Positions 11,267 to 22,233 of a stretch of 64,000 nucleotides of DNA are shown piece after piece. The position numbers and the translations under genes are program-made. Where the stretch lies: positions 1,860,001 through 1,924,000 of the forward strand of contig JAJGBQ010000002.1 of the NCBI GenBank assembly GCA_022457065.1, read 5' to 3'. Position 1 is the first letter of the stretch, and each line of letters begins with the position of its first letter. Source of the DNA: Curvularia sp. ZM96. Taxonomy: Eukaryota > Ascomycota > Dothideomycetes > Pleosporales > Pleosporaceae. Under the pieces are notes generated by a model that saw nothing but the letters and a program-made list of their open reading frames with translations, had not been told where the DNA came from and did no database searches.

Positions 11267-13226
11267 TTAGTAAGAGGCAAGGCGACGGACAGTGGCAGCC
11301 CGTGCGCCGTCGAGCGAGTCGTTGCTCAGGCCGAAGATGTTGTTTCCACTTCTCGACCGACTCATGGTAGTAGGACTGTCTTCCATTTGGCAAGGCTGTC
11401 CAAAGGTGAAGGTAGTAGCACGGTTGAGCTTGGCACGCGACTTGAACTTGAGCTTGTTCAGGCCACGCTCGCACGATTGTTCATGCTCCTTGGCATCCAT
11501 ACGAAGGTAGTTTTGGGGATAGCAACGGGTAGAGTGAGCATGGAAGAAGGAGCTGTAGCCGCCGTCGAGGATGTAGACTTCAGGAAAGGAGAGGTGAGGA
11601 TACTGGTGAGCATTCTCTTTGCGGTCTTGCGAGCGTACGAACTTGGCCCTGTTGTTGTTGTTAGCGGGTGGACGAGGACGAGGACTGCCTAGTCAGCTTA
11701 CATGAGAGGTGCACGATGCGCAGAGTACTCGCAGTGGAGTACCAGCAACGTGTTTTCACTCGAAGGGGCCTGGAAGAGACGCTCGGCAAGCTTTTCCTTG
11801 TCACAAAAGTTCAAAGCACCTTCAATGTGCCCACCGTTGTATTCATACTCAAAGCGGCAGTCAATGACGACCTTGTTGTCATAGAGGTGGTCGTAAACAC
11901 CATCGAGTACGTCAATCAAAGTCTCACGGGTAATGCGAGGGAGGCTCTCTGGCTCGCTAGTGGTGAAATGGGGAAGCTTGAGAGGGTGGACATCATCAAC
12001 ATCCATTACAGACTGAAGACCACTGGGCTGATAGTTATCCTGTTCCTGCTTGGCATTCATGACATCACCAGGGCTCTCGAACATGCTCAACGAACGTCGG
12101 AACTTGCTTGGGCGGCGCGAGGAGGGGCCGGCGGGCTTGCGGATGGCGGCAAGGGGAGACCCGTTGGAGCTAGACGAAGAAGAGCCTAGACGGTAGGGCT
12201 TGGGCCTAGACGAGGCGAAGAGGGATCCGTTGGACGTGGGCCTGCTGCGCTCTTGTGGAGGGGAGGCGGCGAAGCACTCATCCAGCGTCAGGGGCGTCGA
12301 GGTGCGGGTGAAGTCACCACATCCGAACTGGAAGGGAGGAGGTGGAGGCACCGAGTTGTCGTCCTGCTTGTCCTCATCTTTGAACGAGACCGAGTTGGAG
12401 TTCTTGGTACGTGTAAGAGAGGGCCTGAGAAGGGCAGACTTTCGGCGACTAGGGAATGTTAGCAGGGACGAGGGCACACATACAGCGAGAGTACTGACTC
12501 AGCGGCGGACACTGGGCGGGGGACCTCGATGCATGGCGTAGGGTATGCCGGAGGGGTCGACATGTCCTCACACGAGGACAACATGTCACTGTCGCTACCA
12601 GGGGTGGTCTCGGGCGAGGGAGACGGCAGCGGCAGGGAGCGGTCGTTGACGAAGCTGAAAGGGGCCTTGTGGGGAAGAGGCGAGATGTCCATCGAGTCGG
12701 GAGCAAAGCCGGGGGACGAAGAGGGAATTGGCGGCGTGGTGACGCCTTCCCAGCGGGTGCACGGGGTCGAGGCTTCTACGTTGAGCATGTTAGGGCATTG
12801 TACGTGGGCATTGGTGGTGGTAAGGCATATCCACTTACCCCTTGTGTCCAACTGCTGAAAGAGATTGGAAGTGAAGAGCGACCGGCGGGGCGTGGCGAGC
12901 TGGGGGCTGCAACAAAGGACGTTAGTACCGAAAGCGGAAGGCGTCTGAAGGCCAAGCATGGTGGTGGTGGTGGTTTACCTCTGGTCAACGTGCAGATTGC
13001 TCGACATGTCGGCCGCCAGGCTGGCCGTGGGCGAGGAGCCCAGGCGAGGCTGCATGGCAAAGTAGTCACCCCCGTTCTTCTTCATGCTGAGGTCGCGGAA
13101 GTTGAAGTTCTTGGGGCCCAGGTTCCCTCCGAACAGCGGCTTGGACTGGGGCAGGTCGCGTCGGTAACCCCAGGGCCCAGGAATGGGCGGGGGGTGCATG
13201 GCGGCGAGAGGCGAGGACATCTCCAT
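11267..13226 (-). CDS. CDC25: M-phase inducer tyrosine phosphatase Cdc25 (NimT/String type)
   Basis: Dual-specificity phosphatase that removes inhibitory phosphates from Cdk1 and triggers mitosis. Five exons are 12979-13226, 12839-12906, 12499-12775, 11702-12448 and 11267-11648, giving 573 aa. Every junction keeps frame; the donor ending exon 3 is the less usual GTCAGT, and exon 2 is only 68 nt. The long N-terminal regulatory half is Ser/Pro-rich with Cdk-like SP/TP sites (SPQLATPRRSLF, RSLSMFESPGD). The rhodanese-fold catalytic domain has ITRETLIDVLDG, VIDCRFEYEYNGGHIEGALN and the CX5R loop HCEYSAHRAP with Cys437 and Arg443. The Arg/Lys-rich tail is followed by SPTTMSRSRSGN. The start ATG (13224-13226) opens MEMSSPLAAMHPPP; the frame is not closed just upstream, so a slightly longer N-terminus is possible. 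A 3.6 kb gene-free stretch precedes it. Confidence 0.94.
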
Positions 13227-16200
13227 GATGTTGAGGTTGCGGGAGGTGGTCGTGGTGGTGGTGATGGAGGTGGTGAAAGTTGTTGTTGGTGGAGATGGGC
13301 TACCGTCGTACCGAGCAACAGGCCGAAACGAGCGTTTGTGGTGTCGGAGAGGGTGGAGACGTCGGGTTCAGACGATAACGCATACAAGACAGAAAAGCTA
13401 ATTCCAATCTGAAGATGCTGGCAGGATATGGGCTGGCGGTGGTGATGTCGGCGTCGGCGTCGAGGTCGTCGGCAGCGGCAGCGGGACACACAACGAGGGC
13501 TGGCTATCGGCGGGCCTTGGACATGTGGTGCAGGCGCGGTGGGCGAGGTGGAGATGGGGAGGTGAAGGAGCAGCGACAGCCTATATCCAAGCAGAAGCGA
13601 ACCGGCGTCCAGAAGCGGTGCAGACCAACTTAAGGAGGGATTGAGCCTTCTTGTTGGAGCGAAGGTCGAGAAAAGGCAGTGGAGCGGCTGGCTTTGAGGA
13701 TGCCATGGTTGCTGGGGTAGCCCGCCGCGAAGGTTAGGGCGGACGGCCAGGGCAGGGCAGGGCGTGAGCATGGGTGGGTGGGCATGGCATGGCATGGCTG
13801 CTAGGCCAGGCGCTTGCACACACCGGAGGCCTCAAGCACCAGCACGGGACGCAGCTAACACGACGAGTCTGTTCGTGCCGGCTATGCACCGCGTCCAAGC
13901 TGCGCGCGGCGATGATCCGCTGCCTCTCGCAGTGCCGCCGCAGGTACACCGCGCGCTGATTTGATCGCGATGGCTTGCGTGCAGCTGGGCTGCAGCATGA
14001 CGCCGCCGCCGCTGTCCCTACGGCACCTACGTACATAGAGTACAGTAAACAAGAACGGCTCGCCTGCGTCTGACGGCTCTACGTGCTTCGCAGACGACCG
14101 CGTCGAGCGTTGCCATGCCATGCCGGCCATGCACGAGGCCGGACCCATGGCACCTGCAATGGATGCTCCCTGTCGGTCGATACGTGAAACCTACGAGTTC
14201 GCTCCCCGCCTAGAGCCCGCGTCGCCGAGCCCATTTTGCTGCTGCGTACCATAGAAACCGTCTCCAAGGGAAACGCCTCTCGCTACCAACGCCGCTGCCC
14301 TGCGGCTAGCTGGCTGCTGCATGCCTCTGCATGGCTCCGCATGGCGCTGCATGTGCTGACCCAAGTACCCCAACACGCGTGAACTGGCCCCGAGAACCTG
14401 TCAGAGCAGAGGCTAGAGGCCAGACAGCCCACTTGGGGAGCCCGCTGCTCGCCTGCTGCTTCACGCTGCCTACGTAGGCTTTCGTCATACCTCGAGAGCT
14501 GCCAGGGAATGCCACACGTCTGGCACGCCTGCTGCCAGGGAATCTGGAATCTCGAATCTGCCCCCCCTCCATGTCATTCCTGCTCAGCTGCGGCCCGCCT
14601 CAGGACCTCTGCCCTCGCACGCCTACCCATTGGCTGCGCGGGAGATTTTCACGCTGCTTTGGGCGTAGCACCACCGACGTCGCACGCGCCGTGGGCTCAT
14701 CCAGTGGCCGCACGCCGGCTCGTTCACGCTTGGATCGCCTTGGGTCGCCTTGCCCTTGCCCCAACACGCTACCCTCCTAGTCGTGTGCCTGCGATCGAAC
14801 TGCTGTGCTATGCGATCTCGATGGCGACGCTCCCCAACGTCATAGTCAACAAGGCTGAGAGACGAACCGCCCGGCTTGCCGTCGACAGACGTGCTATCCT
14901 GCGCAAACCTGTTCGGCTGGCCAGCGCTCCACGGATGCCCCTCGTCTCGCCAGCAACGCCCGACGTCAACACATCAACAACAACAACACCACCCAGCATG
15001 ACTTGACGCCGTCACACACACACACGCCCACCTCTGTCAGCACGCAATTACTCGGCGTGGCCGGGGTGGGCTGTTTGGCTGTCCTGCAGAGCACAGAGGC
15101 CAGCTGAATGACTGTTCGAGAACCGCGGCGGCTGTTTGCACGCCAGCCGAGCAGCGTCAGCGCGTCTGGGGGCCATTGGCGACTGCACAAAACCTTCATA
15201 ACCGGCCAGCAGGCCCGGCTGCACTCGCGCCCCCACCAACGGGCTGACCCCTCCTTTTGTGGGCCGTCCTCCTACGGCCAAGCGGCGGCGTTGGCTGCGC
15301 GCGCTATGGAAACCATCGTCTCGTCGCTAGGTGCGACGCGTCGGCCGTGGCGTACACAAACAACCCTGTGCACGCTATCACCTGACCTAAACACCTCACC
15401 AGCCAGTCGTGCCGTCTCACCACTCAGGGTCCCATCATATACCCCAGACCTCGGGACCCGCCCGCGTTGCCCTCTATGGACTTTGGCGTTTCGAGACCCT
15501 GAAAATCTGCACCGTGACAGCAAGCTAGGCTTCATCCTCGTTGTCACCACGGCAGCACCTGGCCGGACGCTTCCGACCATGAGCCACTGAAACGGCCTTG
15601 CCGGTGGAGAAGGAAACCGATCATGAGGCCAAACTAGGAAAAGAAAAGAAAAATTTCTTTGTTGGAAATGCCCGTTTGCAACCCTCACAGGACTTCTCTC
15701 GGCCCCGGTCACTCACCATGAAAACAAAGCCCTCCCCCCCCCCTACATCAACCTGGTCCTGCCCGGGCTTGCCCTTGGTGAGTTCGCCATAGGTAGGCTA
15801 AGAGTCAGCACATACACACCTACACACACGCACACACGCACACCGGAAAATCCTTTGTGGCACCGCCGTCTGGCTGTTGCGCATCGCAACCGCTTCCGGC
15901 CCACTAAAGGATTTACCTTTATCAATATTATACCCCCAGGGAACACGGGTTTCACTTTTGCATGTGGATCGCGTGTGGCCTCGCTTTCGGCAGGTCGCTA
16001 CCTGAGACAACGGGACGCTGTGACGCGCCTTAAAAAAAAGAGTGTGCTGCATGCGGGGGATATCTTTCCGCGACTCTACCCTCTACTCTTACTGCGACAG
16101 CCGCATGTCGCTTCTGGCGTACATATGCCATCTTCAAACATCCCCAATCTGCTCATCATCTCCACCCGGTTCCATCTCACACCTCAGCCCGACTTCTGAT

Positions 16201-16833
16201 TCATGTTTACGTGTTCCTGACTTGTTGCCATGGCGATGCACTGGGTGTACGGTAAGACGTGCCTCGTTATGTGCACCCGGCTCCGCTCAACTTTCCGATG
16301 AACCCCACCATCGTCAAAGTTATATCCAGAATAAGGAAAAAGGGGCCGACCTTTTTCCCTTTTTATGGTGCGTGCCAATGAGAAAAAAAGGAGACGCGAA
16401 GTTTTTCACCAGGGCACCGACCACGCAATCTGCCATATCGATACGCTCACCGTAATGCGCGTCGCATAGAACCCCTTAAGTCGGAACTTTGGACAGAAAT
16501 ATAAAGAGAGCAAATCTCCGTCTTCCAGCGACACAAGCAAGGCAGCTGCGTTTCAATGTCCGTGTACAATTTCTGCCAGACAAGAGCATGTCCTCCGTTG
16601 GATGTGTACACCAACCTCAGCAAAAAGCACTTGAACACTGCTCGTCCAAAAAGGAAGGGTTTAATTGTCAAATTCAACCTCGGCAGCAGGGCCTGACTGC
16701 ATCCTGGACAGTCATTTCAAGGCATGAGAGAATGCTGAACCATGAAGTCGACCTCAATATCGCTGCATTTGCGTGCTCAATCGGCAACTCGAGCAACTGA
16801 CTATTTATTTATATGCCATGATACCCCACCTCA
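13227..16833. other. Long GC-rich gene-free region upstream of CDC25
   Basis: 3.6 kb between the FMO stop and the CDC25 start, both on the minus strand. Frames up to 245 codons occur but are Pro/Ser/Arg/Cys-rich, lack motifs and cannot be joined into a known family. Low-complexity patches are a GGCATGGCATGGCATGG run near 13780, CTGCATGG/CCGCATGG variants at 14316-14355, an 11-C tract near 15735 and a CA-rich stretch at 15811-15843. It may hold a long CDC25 5' leader or a non-coding transcript. Confidence 0.5.
15334..15343. promoter_or_regulatory. CGACGCGTCG palindrome far upstream of CDC25
   Basis: Identical 10-mer to the boxes at RAD21, RFA1 and REB1, about 2.1 kb upstream of the CDC25 ATG. 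The distance makes a role in CDC25 control uncertain unless the transcription start is also far upstream. Confidence 0.3.
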
Positions 16834-18402
16834 CTAATCCGTCTGATATCCATTGCTCTGATGGTTCACATCCGTCATACCCAGTCCGTTCCTGGCTCGG
16901 TTCTCCTGCTCAACCACACTCAGCGGCAGTCCCTTGCCTATGCCGCACAAGACAAATAATGCCCACTTCCACCTAAACGGATTGATCACAATCGTGAAGA
17001 CAAACCAGTAAATCAGCTCAGAGTAGGTGAAAAAATCAAAGGCTCCACCGGGTGCCTTGGCCTTGATGAACCGCGTCATGTCGATCCACCGCTTCATCCA
17101 CCACGTCCTCGGTCGTGCGAGCGGGTCAACCAGGTACATGAGCAGGAAGCGTGTGTAGATGCCAATGTGGTAGTTGCCAACCGTGCCAATAGCGTTGACA
17201 TAGGTACAGTTGTTTGCGCAGATGGAAGGGTCTTCCGGTGGGAATACCTGGAGATACCAATTCGGCGGGTCGTATGGCTCGCTGAAGACTTGGTCTGGCA
17301 AGAAGCCGAGGCTTGGTCGCTTATATCCCGTAGCCATGATGACAATATCCGCTTCAATCAGTTTCTCATGTCCCGGCCCGTTCTTAGGGACCCCCTGAGC
17401 GCGCTTGTTGAATTTGATACCGTTGCCAGAGTCGTCGTAGCCTAGGATATCGCCGCGCAACCAAGAAGCTTTGCCTGCGCGGATGAGATCGAGGACCTGG
17501 TCATTGACCATCGGGGTCTCGGTAAAGAGGCCTTTATTACTGTTGGGTGCTGGCGAGATATCATAGAGATCGCGGTAGAAGAACAGCCTCAGAATGTACT
17601 CTGGAATCCAAGAGAATATCGTTTCCGAGCCAAAGATGTTGAAGGCCAGAAGAGCGTCGATGAAGGGGTTACGCGGAATAATCCATTTCTCGCTGCGCGA
17701 AAGCACATATGCGTGCTTTGCCTCTTCACCCGCAACAAACTCCAAAGCCTCGACTGCAGATGCGCCTCCGCCAATAATGGCCACTTTCTTTCCTTTGGCC
17801 GACTTTCCATCTAGGTCGGAACTGTGCCAGATCTCGCCCTTGAACTTCTCCTGGTTTGGCAGCTTGGGCATCTTGGGATCTCCACACGTTCCGATAGCTG
17901 CAATGACGCCGTCAAATCGTCCATGGCTCGGATCGTTGATAATCCAGCGTCCATGAGGATCTTTGTACACCTTTTCCACCTTGGTGTTAAACTCGGTTTT
18001 ATCTTCCAATCCATATCTCTTCCACAGCTCCTTGATTTGCGACACAATCTGCTGGCGATCGGGATATCCCTTCTTCCAGTGCACCGAGGGGTGGAATCGG
18101 TACATGACCGAGTGGATTTGCAGACCGGATGTGTTGTTCACGCGGCTCCAGATTCCGCCTAGGTTCTCCTTTGGCCCGGCTTCAAAGATGCGGCAGTCAA
18201 AGCCATGGCCGACAATGTGCGATGCAGCCGACACACCCGTCAGCCCAGCGCCTATAACGGCGATTTTGGGGCGCACAAGGTTTTGATGCGGTGGAGGAGG
18301 GGTAGGGGAAAGCACAAGATCAAGGACATATTGAATCACTTGGTAAATAAAGAGGATGGGGTGTGTAATGAAGTAGCGCATGTAGCCGGTATAGTACCCC
18401 AT
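16834..18402 (-). CDS. Membrane-anchored flavin-containing monooxygenase (FMO/BVMO-like)
   Basis: FAD- and NADPH-dependent monooxygenase of the FMO-like family; substrate unknown. Single exon, 522 aa. Residues 12-32 are a hydrophobic N-terminal helix (FITHPILFIYQVIQYVLDLV). The FAD Rossmann motif is GAGLTG at 51-56, followed by the FMO cue GGIWSRVNNTSGLQ. The fingerprint FKGEIWHSSD fits FxGxxxHxxxD/W. A second dinucleotide fold shows IGGGASAVEALEF, and ATGYKRP matches the ATG-containing motif. The C-terminus has a second hydrophobic stretch (ELIYWFVFTIVINPFRW). The first ATG (18400-18402) is used; the frame is open for 19 codons further upstream but without ATG. It shares a 571-bp upstream region with CSN12. 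Could oxidise a hydrophobic small molecule or lipid. Confidence 0.88.
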   Translation of the reverse strand: MGYYTGYMRYFITHPILFIYQVIQYVLDLVLSPTPPPPHQNLVRPKIAVIGAGLTGVSAASHIVGHGFDCRIFEAGPKENLGGIWSRVNNTSGLQIHSVMYRFHPSVHWKKGYPDRQQIVSQIKELWKRYGLEDKTEFNTKVEKVYKDPHGRWIINDPSHGRFDGVIAAIGTCGDPKMPKLPNQEKFKGEIWHSSDLDGKSAKGKKVAIIGGGASAVEALEFVAGEEAKHAYVLSRSEKWIIPRNPFIDALLAFNIFGSETIFSWIPEYILRLFFYRDLYDISPAPNSNKGLFTETPMVNDQVLDLIRAGKASWLRGDILGYDDSGNGIKFNKRAQGVPKNGPGHEKLIEADIVIMATGYKRPSLGFLPDQVFSEPYDPPNWYLQVFPPEDPSICANNCTYVNAIGTVGNYHIGIYTRFLLMYLVDPLARPRTWWMKRWIDMTRFIKAKAPGGAFDFFTYSELIYWFVFTIVINPFRWKWALFVLCGIGKGLPLSVVEQENRARNGLGMTDVNHQSNGYQTD

Positions 18403-18973
18403 TGTAGCGGGTTGGACCGAGCCAATGAGACAGATAAAACAGATAGTAGTTGAAGTCAAGAGAAGACGGACTGGCGCCTTGCAGAGATTAAGTAGGACCA
18501 GTGGGATTCCTCGGCCCTGCTACTTCTCTGCGTCGGATACGTCTGGGAAGACGTGCATCTTTCCAGATTGTTGTCTCACGTATTACGTTTAGTGATGTCA
18601 CTGCGGTGGGTCTGGCATGTGAAAGGTACCAAATTGCCGGTCAGGTATTGCGCGTACCGCTGCCGAGCCTATCAGAAAAGAAAACATGTGCTGATGGACC
18701 CTTGCTGCACCGCGGCAATGGGGTGAGCGCCATCTGGCAGCTTAAACGGCAATGTCGACATCATCAACAAAGTTCGTAGATAGGGGGGCAATGTTCATAA
18801 TCGCAATAATCGACAGCAGGGATACGCGGGTGCTAAGCGAGGAAGCTTGGATGTCCCTGCTAGTCCGCATCCGGGCTGGCGCATTGTTCAACATCCCAAG
18901 CCATGGCCCAAAGAGCTCTCCCGCTTAGCTTGACTCCACCCCAACCACTCACCGGGGGTTTTTCCTTGCAGCC
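18403..18973. other. Divergent promoter region FMO / CSN12
   Basis: 571 bp between two divergent start codons. I see no gene or obvious motif beyond pyrimidine-rich leaders. Confidence 0.5.
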
Positions 18974-20720
18974 ATGCCCTTTTTCCAGAACCAGAATAAC
19001 GTCGAGACGCGTCTGTGTACAGCAGTCAATGTTGCCATACAGGCAGGCGACGCCAACCAGCTGCAGTCCATTGTGCTCCTAGAGCCGCTTGAGGCCAACC
19101 GCTGGCCGCCAGATCACCAGGAGCTCATAAACTCTTTAAAGCAAAACTACCCTGCTTCTAATCCTGACTCGGAAAAGCGTCTCGAGGGTCTGGTCAGGAG
19201 GGTCGTGACTGAGACTGCAGAGTCGGAGGATGAAGAGGGGAGACCTGTGCAATCATGGGGTTCTTTGGTTACTTTTCTGGTTGGATGGATGACCTTCCTC
19301 AGAGATGTCGACGCCAACAATCTCGTCATGGTGTTTGAGATGATGACGGACCTCCAGCCGTAAGTGAGACTCTGATCATACGTATTCAAGAGGAGGTGTT
19401 GAACAAGATTTTAGGCGCGCCAACAGTGCACTGCAACATCCTACCAAGGGCATCCTGATGCTTCCCACTATCCTGTACTATGCCAAGGTTTTTGCACGTG
19501 TGGCCATTGGGTTAGACAACAACCCTAGTTTGGCCCAGCAGCTCCTGATTGATGTGGACGAAGATGGGCAAAGAGAGTCTTTGCCAGAGAAGGCTGCCAA
19601 CATTGTACGACAGGCTTTCATCATATGCTTGAACGACCGCAACACCGTACCGGGAGGTATCAAGGATGGTAGGCCCGATGGAAAGAAGGTTGGCATATAC
19701 AAAATGGCCAATATATGTCTGAAGACCCTATTTCAGGCCGACAAGCTCGGCAGTTGCGAGACCATCTTCAACAACATTTCGAATTCGTCACCACCATTGC
19801 ATTTCTATCCCGCGGCAGAGCGAACGACATATCTGTACTATCTTGGACGATACCACTTCAGCAATACCAACTTCTACGCTGCTCAGCTCGTCTTGGAATT
19901 AGCCTACAGAGGCTGCCACAGGCAATGTCCAAAACAGCGCCGCTTGATTGCCGTCTGCCTAGTCGCTGCTAACATCATACTCGGTCGCTTTCCGAATGAA
20001 CACATTTACAACGACCCAGCCAACGCCGGCTTCCGCGAAGTCTTTGTTCCCATCACCCAGGCGATTCGAAAAGGCGACCTGGAAGCCTTCCGCCGCATCA
20101 CCAATCTCGACCTTTCACACCCAAGCGCCGCTTTCATGATCAAATACCGCATCTTCTACCCCATCGGCAACTACTGCGAAGTCCTCATCTGGCGGTCCCT
20201 CCTCCGCAAAGTCTTCATCCTCACCGGCAGCTTTGGCGAAGCCTCCAAGTCCGCCGCCCTCCTCGACCTGCGCGCCGCCGTCCAAGTCTTCCGCTTCCTC
20301 GAGGCCCGCTCACGCATCAAAAACGCCGCAATGGCTGCCCAGGACCGCGGGCCTGGCCGCCGCAACTTCGGCCACATATTCCAGGACCACGCCTCCACCA
20401 CCAAGTCTACGTACATTGACCCGGACTTTGCCGGCGTCGACACCGTGCAGCCATATGACCATGAATTCGACATCCTCGAGCTGGAATGTATATGTGGGAG
20501 TTTGATTACGCAGGGCTTTTTAAATGCGTATATTGCGCAGGCGAAACAGAAAGTGGCGATTCAGGGTGTCAAGCATGGGAATTTAAATGCGGGCTTTCTT
20601 GTACCATGGGAGGTGAATAAAGAGAAGAATAAGGATGATGTATTGGGGTGGAAGAAGGAGGCGGGAGGTGATGGGGGGAAAGTGGTTAGGCTTGCGTTTG
20701 CGGCTCCAGCGGGATTGTGA
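18974..20720 (+). CDS. CSN12: PCI-domain protein Csn12 (COP9 signalosome / Thp1-like)
   Basis: Csn12 is a PCI scaffold protein related to Thp1/PCID2, associated with the COP9 signalosome and with mRNA processing and export factors in yeast. Two exons are 18974-19359 and 19415-20720, giving 563 aa; the 55-nt intron splits a Pro codon (DLQP/RANSAL). The N-terminal half is helical repeats (NVAIQAGDANQLQSIV, SLVTFLVGWMTFLRDVDANN, FARVAIGLDNNPSLAQQLL). Family landmarks are YYLGRYHFSNTNFYAAQ, LAYRGCHRQCPKQRR and LVAANIILGRFPN. The C-terminal winged-helix part of PCI has ICGSLITQGFLNAYIAQAKQ and LNAGFLVPW near the end. The ATG at 18974 starts MPFFQNQNNV. Its 3' end faces PRX1, 217 bp away. Assignment to Csn12 rather than Thp1 rests on remembered family features, not on a search. 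Confidence 0.88.
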
Positions 20721-20937
20721 GCGAGATGGTGCTGGAGAATGATACCCTTTATTGTATTCAGCTTGGCGTAGAAGATGTAAAACAGCGAGTGGCCACGCAC
20801 GGGAGTTGGCAAAAAGCTCCTCGTAGCAAGGTCATTGTTTACTTGCAAACTAAATCTAACAACTCTTGGTTTATAGTCCATCGTATTTCTATTCTTCGTC
20901 AAGGTCACATAACACGGTACCTCACCTCTCCCCATCT

Positions 20938-21899
20938 CTACTCGCCCACATTTGTAAATCGCAAATACTTCTTCACTTCCCTAACATCCCCAAACTTCTT
21001 CCTCGCGTCCTCGGTACTCACACTCGGTGGTACAATTACATCTTCTCCTGCCTTCCAATTGATAGGCGTGACCACGCCCTTTTTATCCCCCAGCTGCAAA
21101 CTATCAATCACCCTCAGCACCTCGGCTGTATTCCTGCCCGTGCTGGCTGGGTACGACATGCTGAGCCGGATTTTCTTGGCTGGGTCGATGATGAAGACGG
21201 AGCGAATGGTGAAGGCGATTCCGCCGGTTTTCTGGAGGGCGTCGAGATCGTCCTGCGATATCATGTCGTACAGATAGGCGACGTGGCGGTCGGCGTCGGC
21301 GATGATGGGGAATTGGACGGTTGTCTGCGAAGTCTCGTTGATGTCGGCGATCCAGTCGGCGTGGGAGCTGAGGTCGTTGGCGCTCTGGGTATCACATACT
21401 TAGTCAAGCTGGGATTTTGAGATATAATTGGGGGAGGGGGGAAAGGATGTACCAGGCCGATCATTTGCACGCCTCGCGCGTCGAATTCATCCTTGAGTTT
21501 GGCAAAGGCGCCGAGTTCCGTTGTGCAGACCGGTGTAAAGTCCGCCGGGTGGCTGAACAAAATGGTCCACTTGCTGTCGAGGAATTTGTGGAAGTCCTGG
21601 ATGGGGTGTCAGTTGATGCTTGACTTGTTTCGTCGGTGATGGAATTGATGCTTACGATATCGCCATGAGTAGTCTTTGCTTGGAAGTTGGGGGCTGAGAA
21701 TTTCTGGTTAGCATAATTTTGCTATGGTATGTTGCATGAATGTCTGAATACCAATAGATCCTAGCCTCAGGCGTGGCTGCTCTGCTGGAAGCGCATATCC
21801 GCGACGGACAAGTGGAGTCACTGGCCGCTGTACACGGAACACCGGGCGTGCAGAGGAGCGGAGAGCGCGAGAAGCTGCGCGGGGGAGGAATGAAGCCAT
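20938..21899 (-). CDS. PRX1: Mitochondrial 1-Cys peroxiredoxin (Prx1/Prx6 family)
   Basis: Reduces hydroperoxides, probably in the mitochondrial matrix. Four exons are 21752-21899, 21656-21693 (only 38 nt), 21453-21596 and 20938-21384, giving 258 aa. The first 40 residues form an Arg/Ser-rich presequence without acidic residues (MASFLPRAASRALRSSARPV). The catalytic site is HPADFTPVCTTELG with peroxidatic Cys86. Prx6-type features follow: the long C-terminal domain (SVFIIDPAKKIRLSMSYPAS, TGRNTAEVLRVIDSLQLGD, VVTPINWKAGEDVIVPP). I see no resolving Cys pattern of 2-Cys enzymes. The ATG at 21897-21899 opens the presequence. Convergent with CSN12. Confidence 0.93.
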
Positions 21900-22233
21900 T
21901 GTGATGGTTGGAGGTACAATGAACTGCCAAGTGTCGATTCTGTAGCTCTTGTATGTACTATCAACGAGGCAACGGAGATTAGCCAATTCGGGGCCTTTTC
22001 GCTATGGCGTCATGTTGAATCAGAGGGGTTCTGTCGGCCCGAAATCGGCTGCCATTCCTTTCGTATAGAGACGCTTGCAACTTCATTTCGAGTGTGTCTT
22101 CAGAAACGAGTATGACGGACATTCCAGGCAACCTCCTGTGTAGTTTATAGCGGTACATGTGTCTGTTATACGAGGGTTGTAATGCATCGTCGAGAATGAC
22201 GTCAATGCACATGTACTAATCTCAGCCCTTCGC
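21900..22233. other. Short intergenic region upstream of PRX1
   Basis: 334 bp between PRX1 start and the stop of the next minus-strand gene. No feature recognised. Confidence 0.5.

Noticed and set aside
13082..13819. 245-codon minus-strand frame overlapping CDC25 exon 1
   Set aside because: Pro/Ser/Arg-rich shadow of the GC-rich region; the CDC25 frame is clearly the coding one.
18403..18459. N-terminal extension of the FMO by 19 codons
   Set aside because: The extended frame has no ATG; it would need a TTG start.
20717..21277. 186-codon plus-strand frame over PRX1 exon 4
   Set aside because: Antisense shadow of the peroxiredoxin C-terminal domain.
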